From contig CAKSCM010000008.1 in the NCBI GenBank assembly GCA_934444365.1, forward strand, positions 44,002 to 108,001: a stretch of DNA of 64,000 bases, given 5' to 3'. This DNA comes from an uncultured Eubacteriales bacterium (GTDB taxonomy: Bacteria > Bacillota > Clostridia > Oscillospirales > Acutalibacteraceae). The notes beneath the pieces are model-generated. The model was not told the DNA's origin. It worked only from the letters and a program-made list of their open reading frames with translations, and ran no database searches. This document shows positions 16,962 to 24,414 of the stretch, one piece after another (positions within the stretch are counted from its first letter, which is position 1; the number at the start of each line of letters is the position of its first letter). Made by a program: the position numbers and the translations under genes.

Positions 16962-17930
16962 ATGAATTTTCACGGCAAGGATATAAAGATATTCACTGCC
17001 AATTCCAACCGACAGGTGGCCGAGCAGATTGCTGACTCACTCGGGCTGCCCCTAAGTAAATCCGAGGTACGCACCTTCAGCGACGGAGAGATATCGGTCT
17101 CCATAAACGAATCGGTGCGCGGCTCGGATGTTTTTATTATCCAGTCGACCAGCTACCCCGTCAACGACAACATAATGGAGTTGCTGATAATGATCGACGC
17201 ATTAAAGCGTGCGTCGGCCGCCCGCATAACCGCCGTTATCCCCTATTTCGGTTATGCCCGTCAGGACCGCAAGGCCAAGGCGAGAGACCCCATCTCGGCC
17301 AAGCTTGTCGCCGACCTTATAACCACGGCCGGTGCCGACAGGGTGCTTACAATGGATCTTCATGCGGCGCAGATACAGGGCTTTTTTAACATCCCGGTGG
17401 ATCATCTGCTCGGCGTGCCGGTGCTCGCCCCCTACTTCCAGAAAAAATTTGCCGGCGAGAATAAAGAGAATCTTGTGGTTGTATCCCCCGACCTCGGCTC
17501 GGTTACAAGAGCGAGGAACTTCGCCCAGAGGCTCGACGTGCCCATCGCCATAGTCGATAAACGCCGTCAGCGCGCAAATGTCAGCGAGGTTATGAATATA
17601 ATCGGCGATGTCAAGGACAAGACGGTTATTCTTGTCGATGACATGATAGATACCGCCGGAACCCTCTGCAATGCGGCCGCCGCCATAATCGAAAAGGGCG
17701 GAGCAAATGAGGTTTACGCCTGCGCGACCCACGGCGTGCTTTCGGGCCCGGCCATGGAGCGCATTACGGCAAGCCCCATAAAGCAGCTCGTTTTGCTTGA
17801 CACCATTTGTCTTGAAGAGAGCAAAAAGACCGATAAAATAACCCTTTTGCCGGTAGCCCCCGTCTTTGCCGAGGCTATTGAGCGCATTTACGAGGACAAA
17901 CCGATGTCCACCATGTTCGGAGTGAAGTAA
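16962..17930 (+). CDS. prs: Ribose-phosphate pyrophosphokinase
   Basis: Makes PRPP from ribose 5-phosphate and ATP for purine, pyrimidine, histidine and tryptophan synthesis. It is 322 residues long, normal for the class I enzyme. The flexible catalytic loop is YFGYARQDRKAKARDPISAK, the metal/substrate region DLHAAQIQGFF, and the PRPP-binding loop VILVDDMIDTAGTLCNAA. The start follows GGAAGGACGAAG. It is followed closely by pth, a common Firmicutes arrangement, and the pair ends in a strong terminator at 18585. Confidence 0.97.
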   Translation: MNFHGKDIKIFTANSNRQVAEQIADSLGLPLSKSEVRTFSDGEISVSINESVRGSDVFIIQSTSYPVNDNIMELLIMIDALKRASAARITAVIPYFGYARQDRKAKARDPISAKLVADLITTAGADRVLTMDLHAAQIQGFFNIPVDHLLGVPVLAPYFQKKFAGENKENLVVVSPDLGSVTRARNFAQRLDVPIAIVDKRRQRANVSEVMNIIGDVKDKTVILVDDMIDTAGTLCNAAAAIIEKGGANEVYACATHGVLSGPAMERITASPIKQLVLLDTICLEESKKTDKITLLPVAPVFAEAIERIYEDKPMSTMFGVK

Positions 17931-17959
17931 CAGTGTTTTTTAAAAGGCCGGGAGGCAAT

Positions 17960-18526
17960 GTGGAATACATGATCGTCGGGCTCGGCAATCCGGGAAACAA
18001 GTATTCCTCCACCCGTCATAACGCCGGCTTTATGTTCCTTGACCGCCTGCTTAAAAGGTGCGGCTCCCCGACCGAAAAGTTAAAATTCCGCGCGCTCTAT
18101 TCGCTTTGCGACGTGAAGGGGAGCAAATGCCTCATTTTACGGCCGCAGACCTTTATGAACGATTCGGGACTGAGCGTTGCCGAAGCGGCGAGGTTTTACA
18201 AGGTTCCGCCCGAAAGAATAATCGTCGTTTTTGACGATATATCGCTCGAGCCCGGGCACATGAGGATTCGCCGCAAGGGCTCCGACGGCGGTCACAACGG
18301 AATAAAATCAATAATCGCCATGCTTGACAGCGAGGATTTTCCGCGCATTAAAATCGGCGTCGGCGCAAAGCCCAACCCCGAGTACGATTTGGCAGACTGG
18401 GTGCTTTCGCGTTTTACAAAAGGCGAAACCGAGCTTTTGTCCGAGGTTCTCGAGAGGGCATGCGATGCCGCCGAGGTAATGGTCTCGGGCGATATCGACG
18501 GCGCAATGAGCCGTTTTAACGGCTGA
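17960..18526 (+). CDS. pth: Peptidyl-tRNA hydrolase
   Basis: Releases tRNA from prematurely dropped peptidyl-tRNA. The family core starts at MIVGLGNPGNKY; the catalytic His is in TRHNAGF, Asn in QTFMNDSG, and the Asp in VVFDDISLEPG, followed by GSDGGHNGIKSI. I place the start at the GTG at 17960 (VEYMIVGLG), just behind GGGAGG; the ATG at 17969 and a GTG at 17933 (2 bp after prs) are alternatives. About 188 residues, normal size. Co-transcribed with prs. Confidence 0.93.
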   Translation: MEYMIVGLGNPGNKYSSTRHNAGFMFLDRLLKRCGSPTEKLKFRALYSLCDVKGSKCLILRPQTFMNDSGLSVAEAARFYKVPPERIIVVFDDISLEPGHMRIRRKGSDGGHNGIKSIIAMLDSEDFPRIKIGVGAKPNPEYDLADWVLSRFTKGETELLSEVLERACDAAEVMVSGDIDGAMSRFNG

Positions 18527-18584
18527 TCGCTGATCGGATAGATCGGATATTCCGACCGTTTAAAGCCGTTTTTTAAAAACCAAT

Positions 18585-18626
18585 AACCCCGGTTAAGAGT
18601 ATAAAAAGCTCTTAACCGGGGTTTTG
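18585..18626 (+). terminator. Terminator of the prs-pth operon
   Basis: AACCCCGGTTAAGAG and CTCTTAACCGGGGTT form a perfect 15-bp stem followed by TTTTGCTT. Confidence 0.9.
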
Positions 18627-18717
18627 CTTATATTCAAAATTATCGAACGAATAAGGCTTGATAGGCTGTCACGTCCGCTTTATATCCGATATTTTGCCCC
18701 ATCCGATTCCTGCCGAA

Positions 18718-19923
18718 TTAAACGTCAATATAATTTGTTACCGAAACCGGAAAACCGTTTTCGAAATACACCCTCGGAACACGCTTGCCGAGCATGCATA
18801 CAAATTCGTAATTTATCGTACCGGCCATCGACGCCAAGGTATCCACCGGCAAAAATGCATTCTCGCTTTTACCGAAAACCGTTGCCTCGTCGCCGGGGAC
18901 AACATCTGGAATTCCGCTTACGTCGAGCATGAGCTGATCCATACATATTCGCCCGATAATGGGAGCTTTTTTGCCCCTTATAAGCATATATGCACGTCCG
19001 GAAAGGCAGCGCTGATAGCCGTCGGCGTATCCTATGCAAACCGTTGCTATTCTGGTTTTTTTATCGGTCGTATATGTCCGCCCGTAGCTTACCGTCCTGC
19101 CCGGCGGAACATCCTTTACCATGCTTACGACCGTTCTCAGCTGCATTACGGGCTTAAGCCCCGTATCGCCGCCGACGCCGTCCGACGGGCAAAGTCCGTA
19201 AAGCACTATTCCTTCTCTAACCATATCAAGCTGCATATCGGGATATTCAATGGTCGCCGCCGAATTGCAGCAATGGCGAAGAGAAAAACAAATTCCCCGG
19301 CTCTTGAGTTCCTCTATGCATCTTAAAAAAGCGGCGAAGGCTCCCCTTGTATAAGTACCGTCGCCGTCGCCGTCAAGATCGGCCGACGGGAAATGCGTGA
19401 AAACGCCGCTGAACATAAGACCCTTCATGCTGCACGCCGAATGCATCTCGGCTATACTTTCGGGGCTGAAGGCATCAAAGCCGATCCGTCCCATTCCGGT
19501 ATCTATTTTCAAATGGCAATCGATCCCGATGCCCTTTTCCACGGCAACCGCCGAAAGACTTTCGGCGTAAGAAAGGCTGTACACCGTCTGGGTAAGCGAA
19601 TACTTGCCGAGCTCCCCGGCAAGCTGAGGCGGAGTGTAGCCTAAAATCAGCACCGGACGGGTAATTCCGAGCCTCCTTAGCTGACGTCCCTCATCAAACG
19701 ACGATACGGCAAACCAGTCGGTCCCTGCCTCCTCGAGCCGCCTTGCTACATTCTCGACCCCGTGTCCGTAAGCGTCGGCCTTTACTACCGACATTATCTT
19801 TGTGCCCTTTTTGATCCTTGATCTTACTGTGTCGAAATTATCCGCCAACGCGTCAAGGTCAATTTCGGCCCATGTTCTTTTAAATGAAACCTCATTCATC
19901 CGTAAACCGATGCTCCTGTTCAT
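18718..19923 (-). CDS. alr: Alanine racemase
   Basis: PLP enzyme making D-alanine for peptidoglycan. The PLP lysine is in SVVKADAYGHG (about Lys48), and the second catalytic base Tyr lies in CIGYADGYQR. GTHFPSADLDGDG-like and GRICMDQLMLDVS segments are also diagnostic. Length of 393-401 residues is slightly above the usual 370-390. Two starts are possible: ATG at 19923 with no clear ribosome site, and ATG at 19899 (MNEVSFKRTWAEIDLDAL), which matches family N-termini but has AGGAG 14 nt upstream, longer than usual. Promoter at 20075-20103. It converges on the prs-pth terminator. Confidence 0.94.
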   Translation of the reverse strand: MNRSIGLRMNEVSFKRTWAEIDLDALADNFDTVRSRIKKGTKIMSVVKADAYGHGVENVARRLEEAGTDWFAVSSFDEGRQLRRLGITRPVLILGYTPPQLAGELGKYSLTQTVYSLSYAESLSAVAVEKGIGIDCHLKIDTGMGRIGFDAFSPESIAEMHSACSMKGLMFSGVFTHFPSADLDGDGDGTYTRGAFAAFLRCIEELKSRGICFSLRHCCNSAATIEYPDMQLDMVREGIVLYGLCPSDGVGGDTGLKPVMQLRTVVSMVKDVPPGRTVSYGRTYTTDKKTRIATVCIGYADGYQRCLSGRAYMLIRGKKAPIIGRICMDQLMLDVSGIPDVVPGDEATVFGKSENAFLPVDTLASMAGTINYEFVCMLGKRVPRVYFENGFPVSVTNYIDV

Positions 19924-20074
19924 TACCTATTTAAAAGCTTAATGCTTTCGCTTTGAATGTTTTAATATATGAAAAACTTTTTTGTTATTCCGGCGACCTG
20001 CCCGACAGGAATAAACCAAACACCACCGTTTGTTACAACCTTTTTACCTGCTCGATGCATCGGCCTTGCAGGTT

Positions 20075-20103
20075 ATTATATCACATCGCCTGCAAATATT
20101 CAA
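20075..20103 (-). promoter_or_regulatory. Promoter of alr
   Basis: On the minus strand TTGAAT (20098-20103), 17 bp, TATAAT (20075-20080). It leaves a leader of about 145 nt before alr. The rest of 19924-20239 shows no gene. Confidence 0.7.
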
Positions 20104-20239
20104 TTGCATAGTATCGGCAGCCGAAAAACAATTAATGCCCACCGAGAATAAAAACGCGCGCTTTGACATATGGTTTTACAAACAAGGTGTTTTGCCGTTT
20201 TAAGCGATAGGACACCTTCAAGAAAAGGTGGGATATCAC

Positions 20240-20500
20240 TTGAAAGATTCGGTCGACAAAATGACCGTCGTGCTCGGCGAATATATAGTTGAAAACCGCT
20301 CGACCGTCCGCGCGACAGCCAAAAGCTTCGGAATATCGAAATCCACGGTACACAAGGATGTGGCATACAGGCTTAAATACATAGATCCCCAGCTGTACAC
20401 CGAGGTGAAAAAGGTGCTCGAAACCAATAAGGCCCAGCGACATATACGGGGCGGAATGGCGACCAAAAAGAAGTATCTCGAGCGCAAAAAAACAAAATAA
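20240..20500 (+). CDS. spoIIID: Sporulation transcription factor SpoIIID, TTG start
   Basis: Mother-cell regulator that switches genes on and off after sigma-E activation. The 86-residue product MKDSVDKMTVVLGEYIVENR carries the helix-turn-helix FGISKSTVHKDVAYRL and ends KAQRHIRGGMATKKKYLER, closely matching SpoIIID in length and pattern. The TTG at 20240 is preferred: it sits 7 nt after AAGGTGGG and gives exactly the usual N-terminal length; the GTG at 20228 would place the start inside that ribosome site. SpoIIID implies the organism can sporulate or recently could. No clear sigma-E promoter is recognised upstream. Confidence 0.93.
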   Translation: MKDSVDKMTVVLGEYIVENRSTVRATAKSFGISKSTVHKDVAYRLKYIDPQLYTEVKKVLETNKAQRHIRGGMATKKKYLERKKTK

Positions 20501-20522
20501 ACAATCCTACACAGGCAAAGGG

Positions 20523-20990
20523 TCAGATGTAAATAACGTTCGTAACGATTCCGGCCTTTGTTATGTCCACGATCCCGTACGAGGGAGAGCCGCCCTTTCT
20601 GCAAAGACTTCCGGGATTAAGGTAATAAGCTCCGTCAATATACTGCTCAAACGGGACATGAGTATGCCCGAAAAGCACTATATCGGCCTCCCGTCGTTTT
20701 GCCTCGGCGATCAGCCCTCCGAGTCCGGATTTTACCGAATAACGGTGACCGTGGCAGGCAAAAACCTTTTTGCCCTCAAACACTGCAAAAAGCTGCTCGG
20801 GATTCGGGAGCGACCAGTCGCAATTTCCCGAAAGGACAAAGGCGCGGTTTTTGAATTTTTCCTCTATTATACCGTCGGCCGTCCCTATATCGCCCAAAAA
20901 TATTACCCTGTCGGCACCCCGATTGCGGTCGAGCGCCTTTATAAGATTTTCCGAATCGGAATGAACATCCGAAATTACAAGAATACGCAC
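20523..20990 (-). CDS. YfcE/MJ0936-type metallophosphodiesterase
   Basis: A 155-residue calcineurin-fold phosphoesterase. Metal ligands are in ISDVHSD, FLGDIG, LSGNCDW (the usual GNCD), HGHR and FGHTHVPF, in the correct order and spacing. The start is GTG at 20990 (VRILVISDVHSD): AAAGGAGAG lies 7 nt upstream, whereas the longer ATG form at 21014 would bury that site in the coding region. Members hydrolyse phosphodiesters in vitro; the natural substrate is unknown. In Firmicutes a homologue often sits with the nucleotide pyrophosphatase of rdgB, but here it converges on spoIIID. Confidence 0.9.
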   Translation of the reverse strand: MRILVISDVHSDSENLIKALDRNRGADRVIFLGDIGTADGIIEEKFKNRAFVLSGNCDWSLPNPEQLFAVFEGKKVFACHGHRYSVKSGLGGLIAEAKRREADIVLFGHTHVPFEQYIDGAYYLNPGSLCRKGGSPSYGIVDITKAGIVTNVIYI

Positions 20991-21051
20991 GTCGGAACTC
21001 TCCTTTTCATACAATGATAAAAACGCTTAAATTCTCAAAGGGGATGACCGC

Positions 21052-21294
21052 ATGAACGGCAACAACTCAAGCAACAAAAACAATAATGAGGCAATAAAAT
21101 CGCAGCTGCTCGGTATGCTAAGCGGACAAAGCGCCTCCGGCACACCGCAAAACGACATATCGGGAATAGTTTCGCGTCTGTCGCCGGACGAACAGCGAAG
21201 GCTCGCCGATATACTCAACAATCCGGAAAAGCAGCGCGAGATACTCAACAGTCCGCTTGCAAAAAAGCTGATAAAAAACTATAAAAACAAATAA
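21052..21294 (+). CDS. Small Asn/Ser-rich protein, unknown function
   Basis: An 80-residue product, not recognised by family. The N-terminal 15 residues are mostly Asn, Ser and Gly; then QLLGMLSGQSA, and an ordered-looking C-terminal half with DISGIVSRLSPDEQRRLADI and LNNPEKQREILNSPLAKKL, a helical Leu pattern, ending basic. AAAGGGGATGACCGC precedes the ATG. First of three small plus-strand genes between spoIIID and trmD. The NPEKQREILNSP wording and the LLxGxLSGS-like stretch recur loosely in the next gene, suggesting related roles. Confidence 0.7.
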   Translation: MNGNNSSNKNNNEAIKSQLLGMLSGQSASGTPQNDISGIVSRLSPDEQRRLADILNNPEKQREILNSPLAKKLIKNYKNK

Positions 21295-21427
21295 GCGCGC
21301 ATCGGAATCACACACCGATTTACCTTCCGGATTAAGACACCGGTAAGCTTACGGATGCGGCCGGACCGCCGCCCGTTGCGAACAGATTTGTTATTTATTT
21401 TCCGTCCACAAAGGAGGTGCGCCGTTG

Positions 21428-21799
21428 ATGGATGATTTAAGCGAGCTTATAAACAGCATTTCGTCCGACCCTCAAAGCATGAATAAGCTAAAAATGCTGG
21501 CCGAGGGACTGCTTTCCGGCAGCGTTGATCCTCCGCAAAATCCAACGCCCCAAACAAACGCGCCGCCGTGCAAGCCGGACGAACCGGACTCCGGCTTTAA
21601 TTTTTCTGCCGAAGATATGGGGCGAATGATGAAGATTATGAAGGCGGTCACCTCAAATGAGCGCGACGAGAGGACCGCGCTGCTGATATCGCTGAAGCCC
21701 TATTTAAGTGAAAAACGCCGCGAGAAGGTAGACTCAGCCGTAAAGCTTTTAAAGCTCGCCCGGGTGCTCCCCTTTATTTCGGGAGGCAATCTGTTTTAG
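21428..21799 (+). CDS. Small acidic helical protein, unknown function
   Basis: A 123-residue product with DDLSELINSISSDPQSMNKL, a Pro-rich middle (DPPQNPTPQTNAPP) and a helical C-terminus containing RTALLISLKPYLSEKRREKV followed by LLKLARVLPFISGGNLF. A strong AAAGGAGG lies 10 nt upstream of the ATG; a TTG one codon earlier is the alternative start. The 'LKPYLSEKRREKVDSAVKLLKLA' type of tail is one I associate with unnamed conserved Clostridia proteins, but I cannot name a family. It forms a cluster with the flanking small genes; the 128-bp gap upstream shows no clear terminator. Confidence 0.75.
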   Translation: MDDLSELINSISSDPQSMNKLKMLAEGLLSGSVDPPQNPTPQTNAPPCKPDEPDSGFNFSAEDMGRMMKIMKAVTSNERDERTALLISLKPYLSEKRREKVDSAVKLLKLARVLPFISGGNLF

Positions 21800-22018
21800 T
21801 ATTTACCTTAATTCCTGAATTTTCAGTCGCATATATCGAAAGAACACTTTTTGCGCTTTTTCGCCCGATGTACGGCGGAACATTTACATCACACCGGACA
21901 AAAGACAACACTTATATCGCGGATTAAACACAAGCGCAAAATCCGATCGTCTCGCCGGCGCTACATCCGAAAAAAACTAAAAAAACAAACGGTAAAATTT
22001 TAAGGAGAACTTTTAAGT

Positions 22019-22504
22019 ATGGCCGAATACTCCCGTGCGGAACTTGAAAACATGCAGCGCGAGGCGGAAAGACGGGTCGCCGAAATGCAGCAGCGCGCAC
22101 GCAAAAACCTCAACTGGGAGAATTTCGGCTCTGCCACCGAAAAAAACGGCCGAAATAATCCTTATTCCTCTTCTAAAAATCAGAACACCCGGGGATTTTC
22201 TCCCCGTCAGGAGACCTCCTCGCCGCCCACTCCCGGGTCGGGACAGGGCGCCGATTTCAATGAAAGCACAAATCCGGAGCCGCCTAATATCTGCCGGAAT
22301 CCGCCGGAACACCGCGACGACAGCCACCCGTCAGGCGTGCTCTCAAGACTGCTTTCGGGACCCATGTCCTTTCTTGATAAGCTTAACTTCGGCGACCTTT
22401 TAAAAGACAGCGACACCGCCCTTATAGCGGCCGTATTATTGCTTATATCAAGAGACGATAATGATCCGCTTTTGCGACTTGCACTCATCTATATTATGCT
22501 TTAG
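22019..22504 (+). CDS. Small protein with disordered middle and hydrophobic C-terminus, unknown function
   Basis: A 161-residue product. The first 30 residues form a charged amphipathic helix (ELENMQREAERRVAEMQQRA), then comes a long Ser/Pro/Asn-rich disordered stretch to about 105, then FLDKLNFGDLLKDSDTALIA and a hydrophobic end LLLISRDDNDPLLRLALIYI with a two-residue tail. The end looks like two short hydrophobic helices joined by an acidic turn, so it may bind a membrane or a partner. TAAGGAGAACTTTTAAGT precedes the ATG. Neighbours are two other small genes and spoIIID; a sporulation link is only a guess from position. Confidence 0.75.
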   Translation: MAEYSRAELENMQREAERRVAEMQQRARKNLNWENFGSATEKNGRNNPYSSSKNQNTRGFSPRQETSSPPTPGSGQGADFNESTNPEPPNICRNPPEHRDDSHPSGVLSRLLSGPMSFLDKLNFGDLLKDSDTALIAAVLLLISRDDNDPLLRLALIYIML

Positions 22505-22649
22505 TTACTACATCGACGTTTTTAAATTCTAAGTTTTTATATTTTTGCATTTTTCTTTTGTCGCCGCGGATGAAGAAAAACCGTCCGAAAAACAAAACAC
22601 ATGCACTCGGCACAACGTTTTTCAAAATAAAACCACAGGATTAACCGGG

Positions 22650-22762
22650 CGCCGAGGCGCCGGCTCTGCCGGCAAAATCAATCGCAAAAATCATCGGAAT
22701 TGTTTTTCCCGTTTTCCTCGGCGATTGTTTTTTCTTTGCCGTAAGGCAAAGACGCCTCGGCG
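22650..22762 (+). ncRNA. Candidate structured RNA or 3' UTR element
   Basis: CGCCGAGGCG (22650-22659) and CGCCTCGGCG (22753-22762) form a perfect 10-bp closing stem. Inside lie CCGGC-TCT-GCCGG (22660-22672), CAATCGC (22679-22685) with GCGATTG (22721-22727), and CTTTGCC-GTAA-GGCAAAG (22734-22751). CCTCGGCG occurs twice (22716-22723 and 22755-22762), so the 5' strand could pair with either, and the first choice would break the CAATCGC hairpin. A terminator follows at 22801. It may be an independent RNA, a 3' UTR element, or in part simply the terminator of the preceding gene (GCGATTG is followed by TTTTTT). No known RNA family is recognised. Confidence 0.45.
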
Positions 22763-22800
22763 TTTTAAAGCCGAAATAATATTTATATCGCCCGCCGGAC

Positions 22801-22836
22801 ACCGTATCGATTTTATGATACGGTCTTTTGCTTTTT
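22801..22836 (+). terminator. Terminator downstream of the small-gene cluster
   Basis: ACCGTATC and GATACGGT form a perfect 8-bp stem, followed by CTTTTGCTTTTT on the plus strand. Confidence 0.75.
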
Positions 22837-22842
22837 ATGAGA

Positions 22843-22878
22843 AAAAACCGCTGCACCCGATATTAAAAACCGGGCGCA
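22843..22878 (-). terminator. Likely terminator of rimM-trmD
   Basis: On the minus strand GCGCCCG pairs with CGGGTGC (one G-U) and is followed within a few bases by GGTTTTTT, about 60 bp after the trmD stop. Confidence 0.5.
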
Positions 22879-22937
22879 ATACAGCTTTATTCTCCAATGA
22901 TAAACAGGCAAAAGCCATAGATCTACGAAAGCTTTTA

Positions 22938-23684
22938 TTACTCCACCCTGTTTTTTATCGATGCTAAAAAATCCCTGTCTTTTTTATCAAGCGCGGCTTT
23001 TTTTAAAAGATCGGGCCGTTTTTTAAGGGTTCTTATAAGCTTTTGCTCATGTCGCCAGCGGCGGATATTCTCGTGATGTCCCGACAGCAGCACCTCGGGC
23101 ACCTCCATGCCTCGCCACACACGCGGCCTCGAATACTGAGGATATTCGAGCAATCCGGAATAAATGCTCTCGTCGGTATAGCACTCCTCGTCGGCCAATA
23201 CACCGGGGATCATTCTCGACACCGCATCCGCCACGATCATGGCCGGCAGCTCTCCGCCTGTAAGCACGTAATCGCCCACCGATATTTCCTCGTCGGCAAT
23301 GGCCTGTATGACCCGTTCGTCCACACCCTCATAATGGCCGCACAAAAACACTATGCGATCTTTTTTTGAAAGCTCGACGGCCTTTTGCTGGTTAAAAACC
23401 TTTCCCTGAGGCGACATATATATAACGTACGGCTTTCTTTCGTCCTCATCCCTCGCCGCAATAAAGCAGTCATATATGGGCTGAGCCTGCATAACCATTC
23501 CCATTCCTCCGCCAAACGGAGCGTCGTCCACCTGTTTTTGGCGGTTTTCGGTATAATCCCGTATGTTGAAAAAATGCGATTCTATTATTCCGGCCGCCGC
23601 CGCCCTGCCGATTATGCTCTCATTCATCACCGTCGCGCACATCTCGGGGAAAAGGGTCAAAAAATCAAACCTCATCAGGCTCAT
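22938..23684 (-). CDS. trmD: tRNA (guanine-37-N1)-methyltransferase
   Basis: Methylates G37 of tRNAs reading CNN-type codons and so prevents frameshifting. The 248-residue SPOUT protein shows MRFDFLTLFPEMC, DDAPFGGGMGMVMQAQPIYD, the knotted SAM site with FLCGHYEGVDERV and ISVGDYVLTGGELPAMI, and the C-terminal RPRVWRGMEVPEVLLSGHH. Its start overlaps the end of rimM by 20 bp, with GGAG 6 nt ahead of the ATG, so translation is probably coupled. The usual partners rpsP and rplS are not adjacent. Confidence 0.97.
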   Translation of the reverse strand: MSLMRFDFLTLFPEMCATVMNESIIGRAAAAGIIESHFFNIRDYTENRQKQVDDAPFGGGMGMVMQAQPIYDCFIAARDEDERKPYVIYMSPQGKVFNQQKAVELSKKDRIVFLCGHYEGVDERVIQAIADEEISVGDYVLTGGELPAMIVADAVSRMIPGVLADEECYTDESIYSGLLEYPQYSRPRVWRGMEVPEVLLSGHHENIRRWRHEQKLIRTLKKRPDLLKKAALDKKDRDFLASIKNRVE

Positions 23685-24186
23685 CGAATACTCCTTTCGG
23701 CGGAACTATTTTTGCCGTCTCGTTCTCGGTGTCAATTTCTTTTATAAAAACCGAAACCGCCGGAAAAAGATACTCTTTTTTATCCTTTTTAATACGCCAG
23801 ACATCATTGGCCCCGGTTTTGAATATTTCGCTTATCTTGCCGTAAAGGACCCCGGTTTCGTCGTCGTAAACGCTGCAGCCGATCATATCCTGCACAAAAT
23901 ACCTGCCATTTTGCAAGCGGACATCCTCACGGTCTATATACAGCACCTTACCGCGCATAGCGGCGGCAGCGGCCACGTCGTCGATCCCCTCGAACTGTAT
24001 AAGCACCATACTTTTGTGAGCCCTTACCGAGCTCGCCTTTAAAAGACCGCCCCCCTCGCCGTCGGTATAAAATTTTTTGAATCCGGTCAAAAATTCCGGC
24101 GAATCGCTCCAAGGATAAACCTTTACCTCACCCTTTATTCCGTGGGTCGATACTATCTCCCCGGTCTCGATAAATCTTTTCTTCAT
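23665..24186 (-). CDS. rimM: Ribosome maturation factor RimM
   Basis: Binds S19 and helps mature the 30S head. The 173-residue product starts MKKRFIETGEIVSTHGIKGE, matching the RimM N-terminal domain (GxIxxxHGIKGEVKV), and has a PRC-barrel C-terminus with DMIGCSVYDDETGVLYGKIS and YLFPAVSVFIKEIDTE. The ATG at 24186 follows GAAGGA; the frame could extend to 24216 but without a ribosome site. It overlaps trmD by 20 bp. About 230 bp separates it from gpsA. Confidence 0.95.
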   Translation of the reverse strand: MKKRFIETGEIVSTHGIKGEVKVYPWSDSPEFLTGFKKFYTDGEGGGLLKASSVRAHKSMVLIQFEGIDDVAAAAAMRGKVLYIDREDVRLQNGRYFVQDMIGCSVYDDETGVLYGKISEIFKTGANDVWRIKKDKKEYLFPAVSVFIKEIDTENETAKIVPPKGVFDEPDEV

Positions 24187-24344
24187 AGTCCTTCCTTCTT
24201 TTGCGCCGGCGCGCACCCGGCATTTTCTTTACCGTCACAATAATATTTTTTGCTTGAGGTTTTTTGCTTATAGCTGTTTCTTTTTCGCAAAGCAATTTTA
24301 ATTTCGTTTTTAAATCGAATTTTTCCCCGATTCCGCCTGAATAA

Positions 24345-24414
24345 CCGACCGATCAATTGAACAAACGGTCGGCAATTTGATTAAAGCCGGCCGACCGAGC
24401 GTTTTAAAAAACGC
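24345..24414 (-). terminator. Hairpins downstream of gpsA
   Basis: Directly after the gpsA stop the sequence GCGTTTTTTAAAACGC (16-bp near-perfect palindrome, 24399-24414) is followed on the minus strand by CCGACCG...CGGTCGG arms around an AT loop. A T-run directly after either stem is short, so termination is likely but not certain. Confidence 0.4.
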
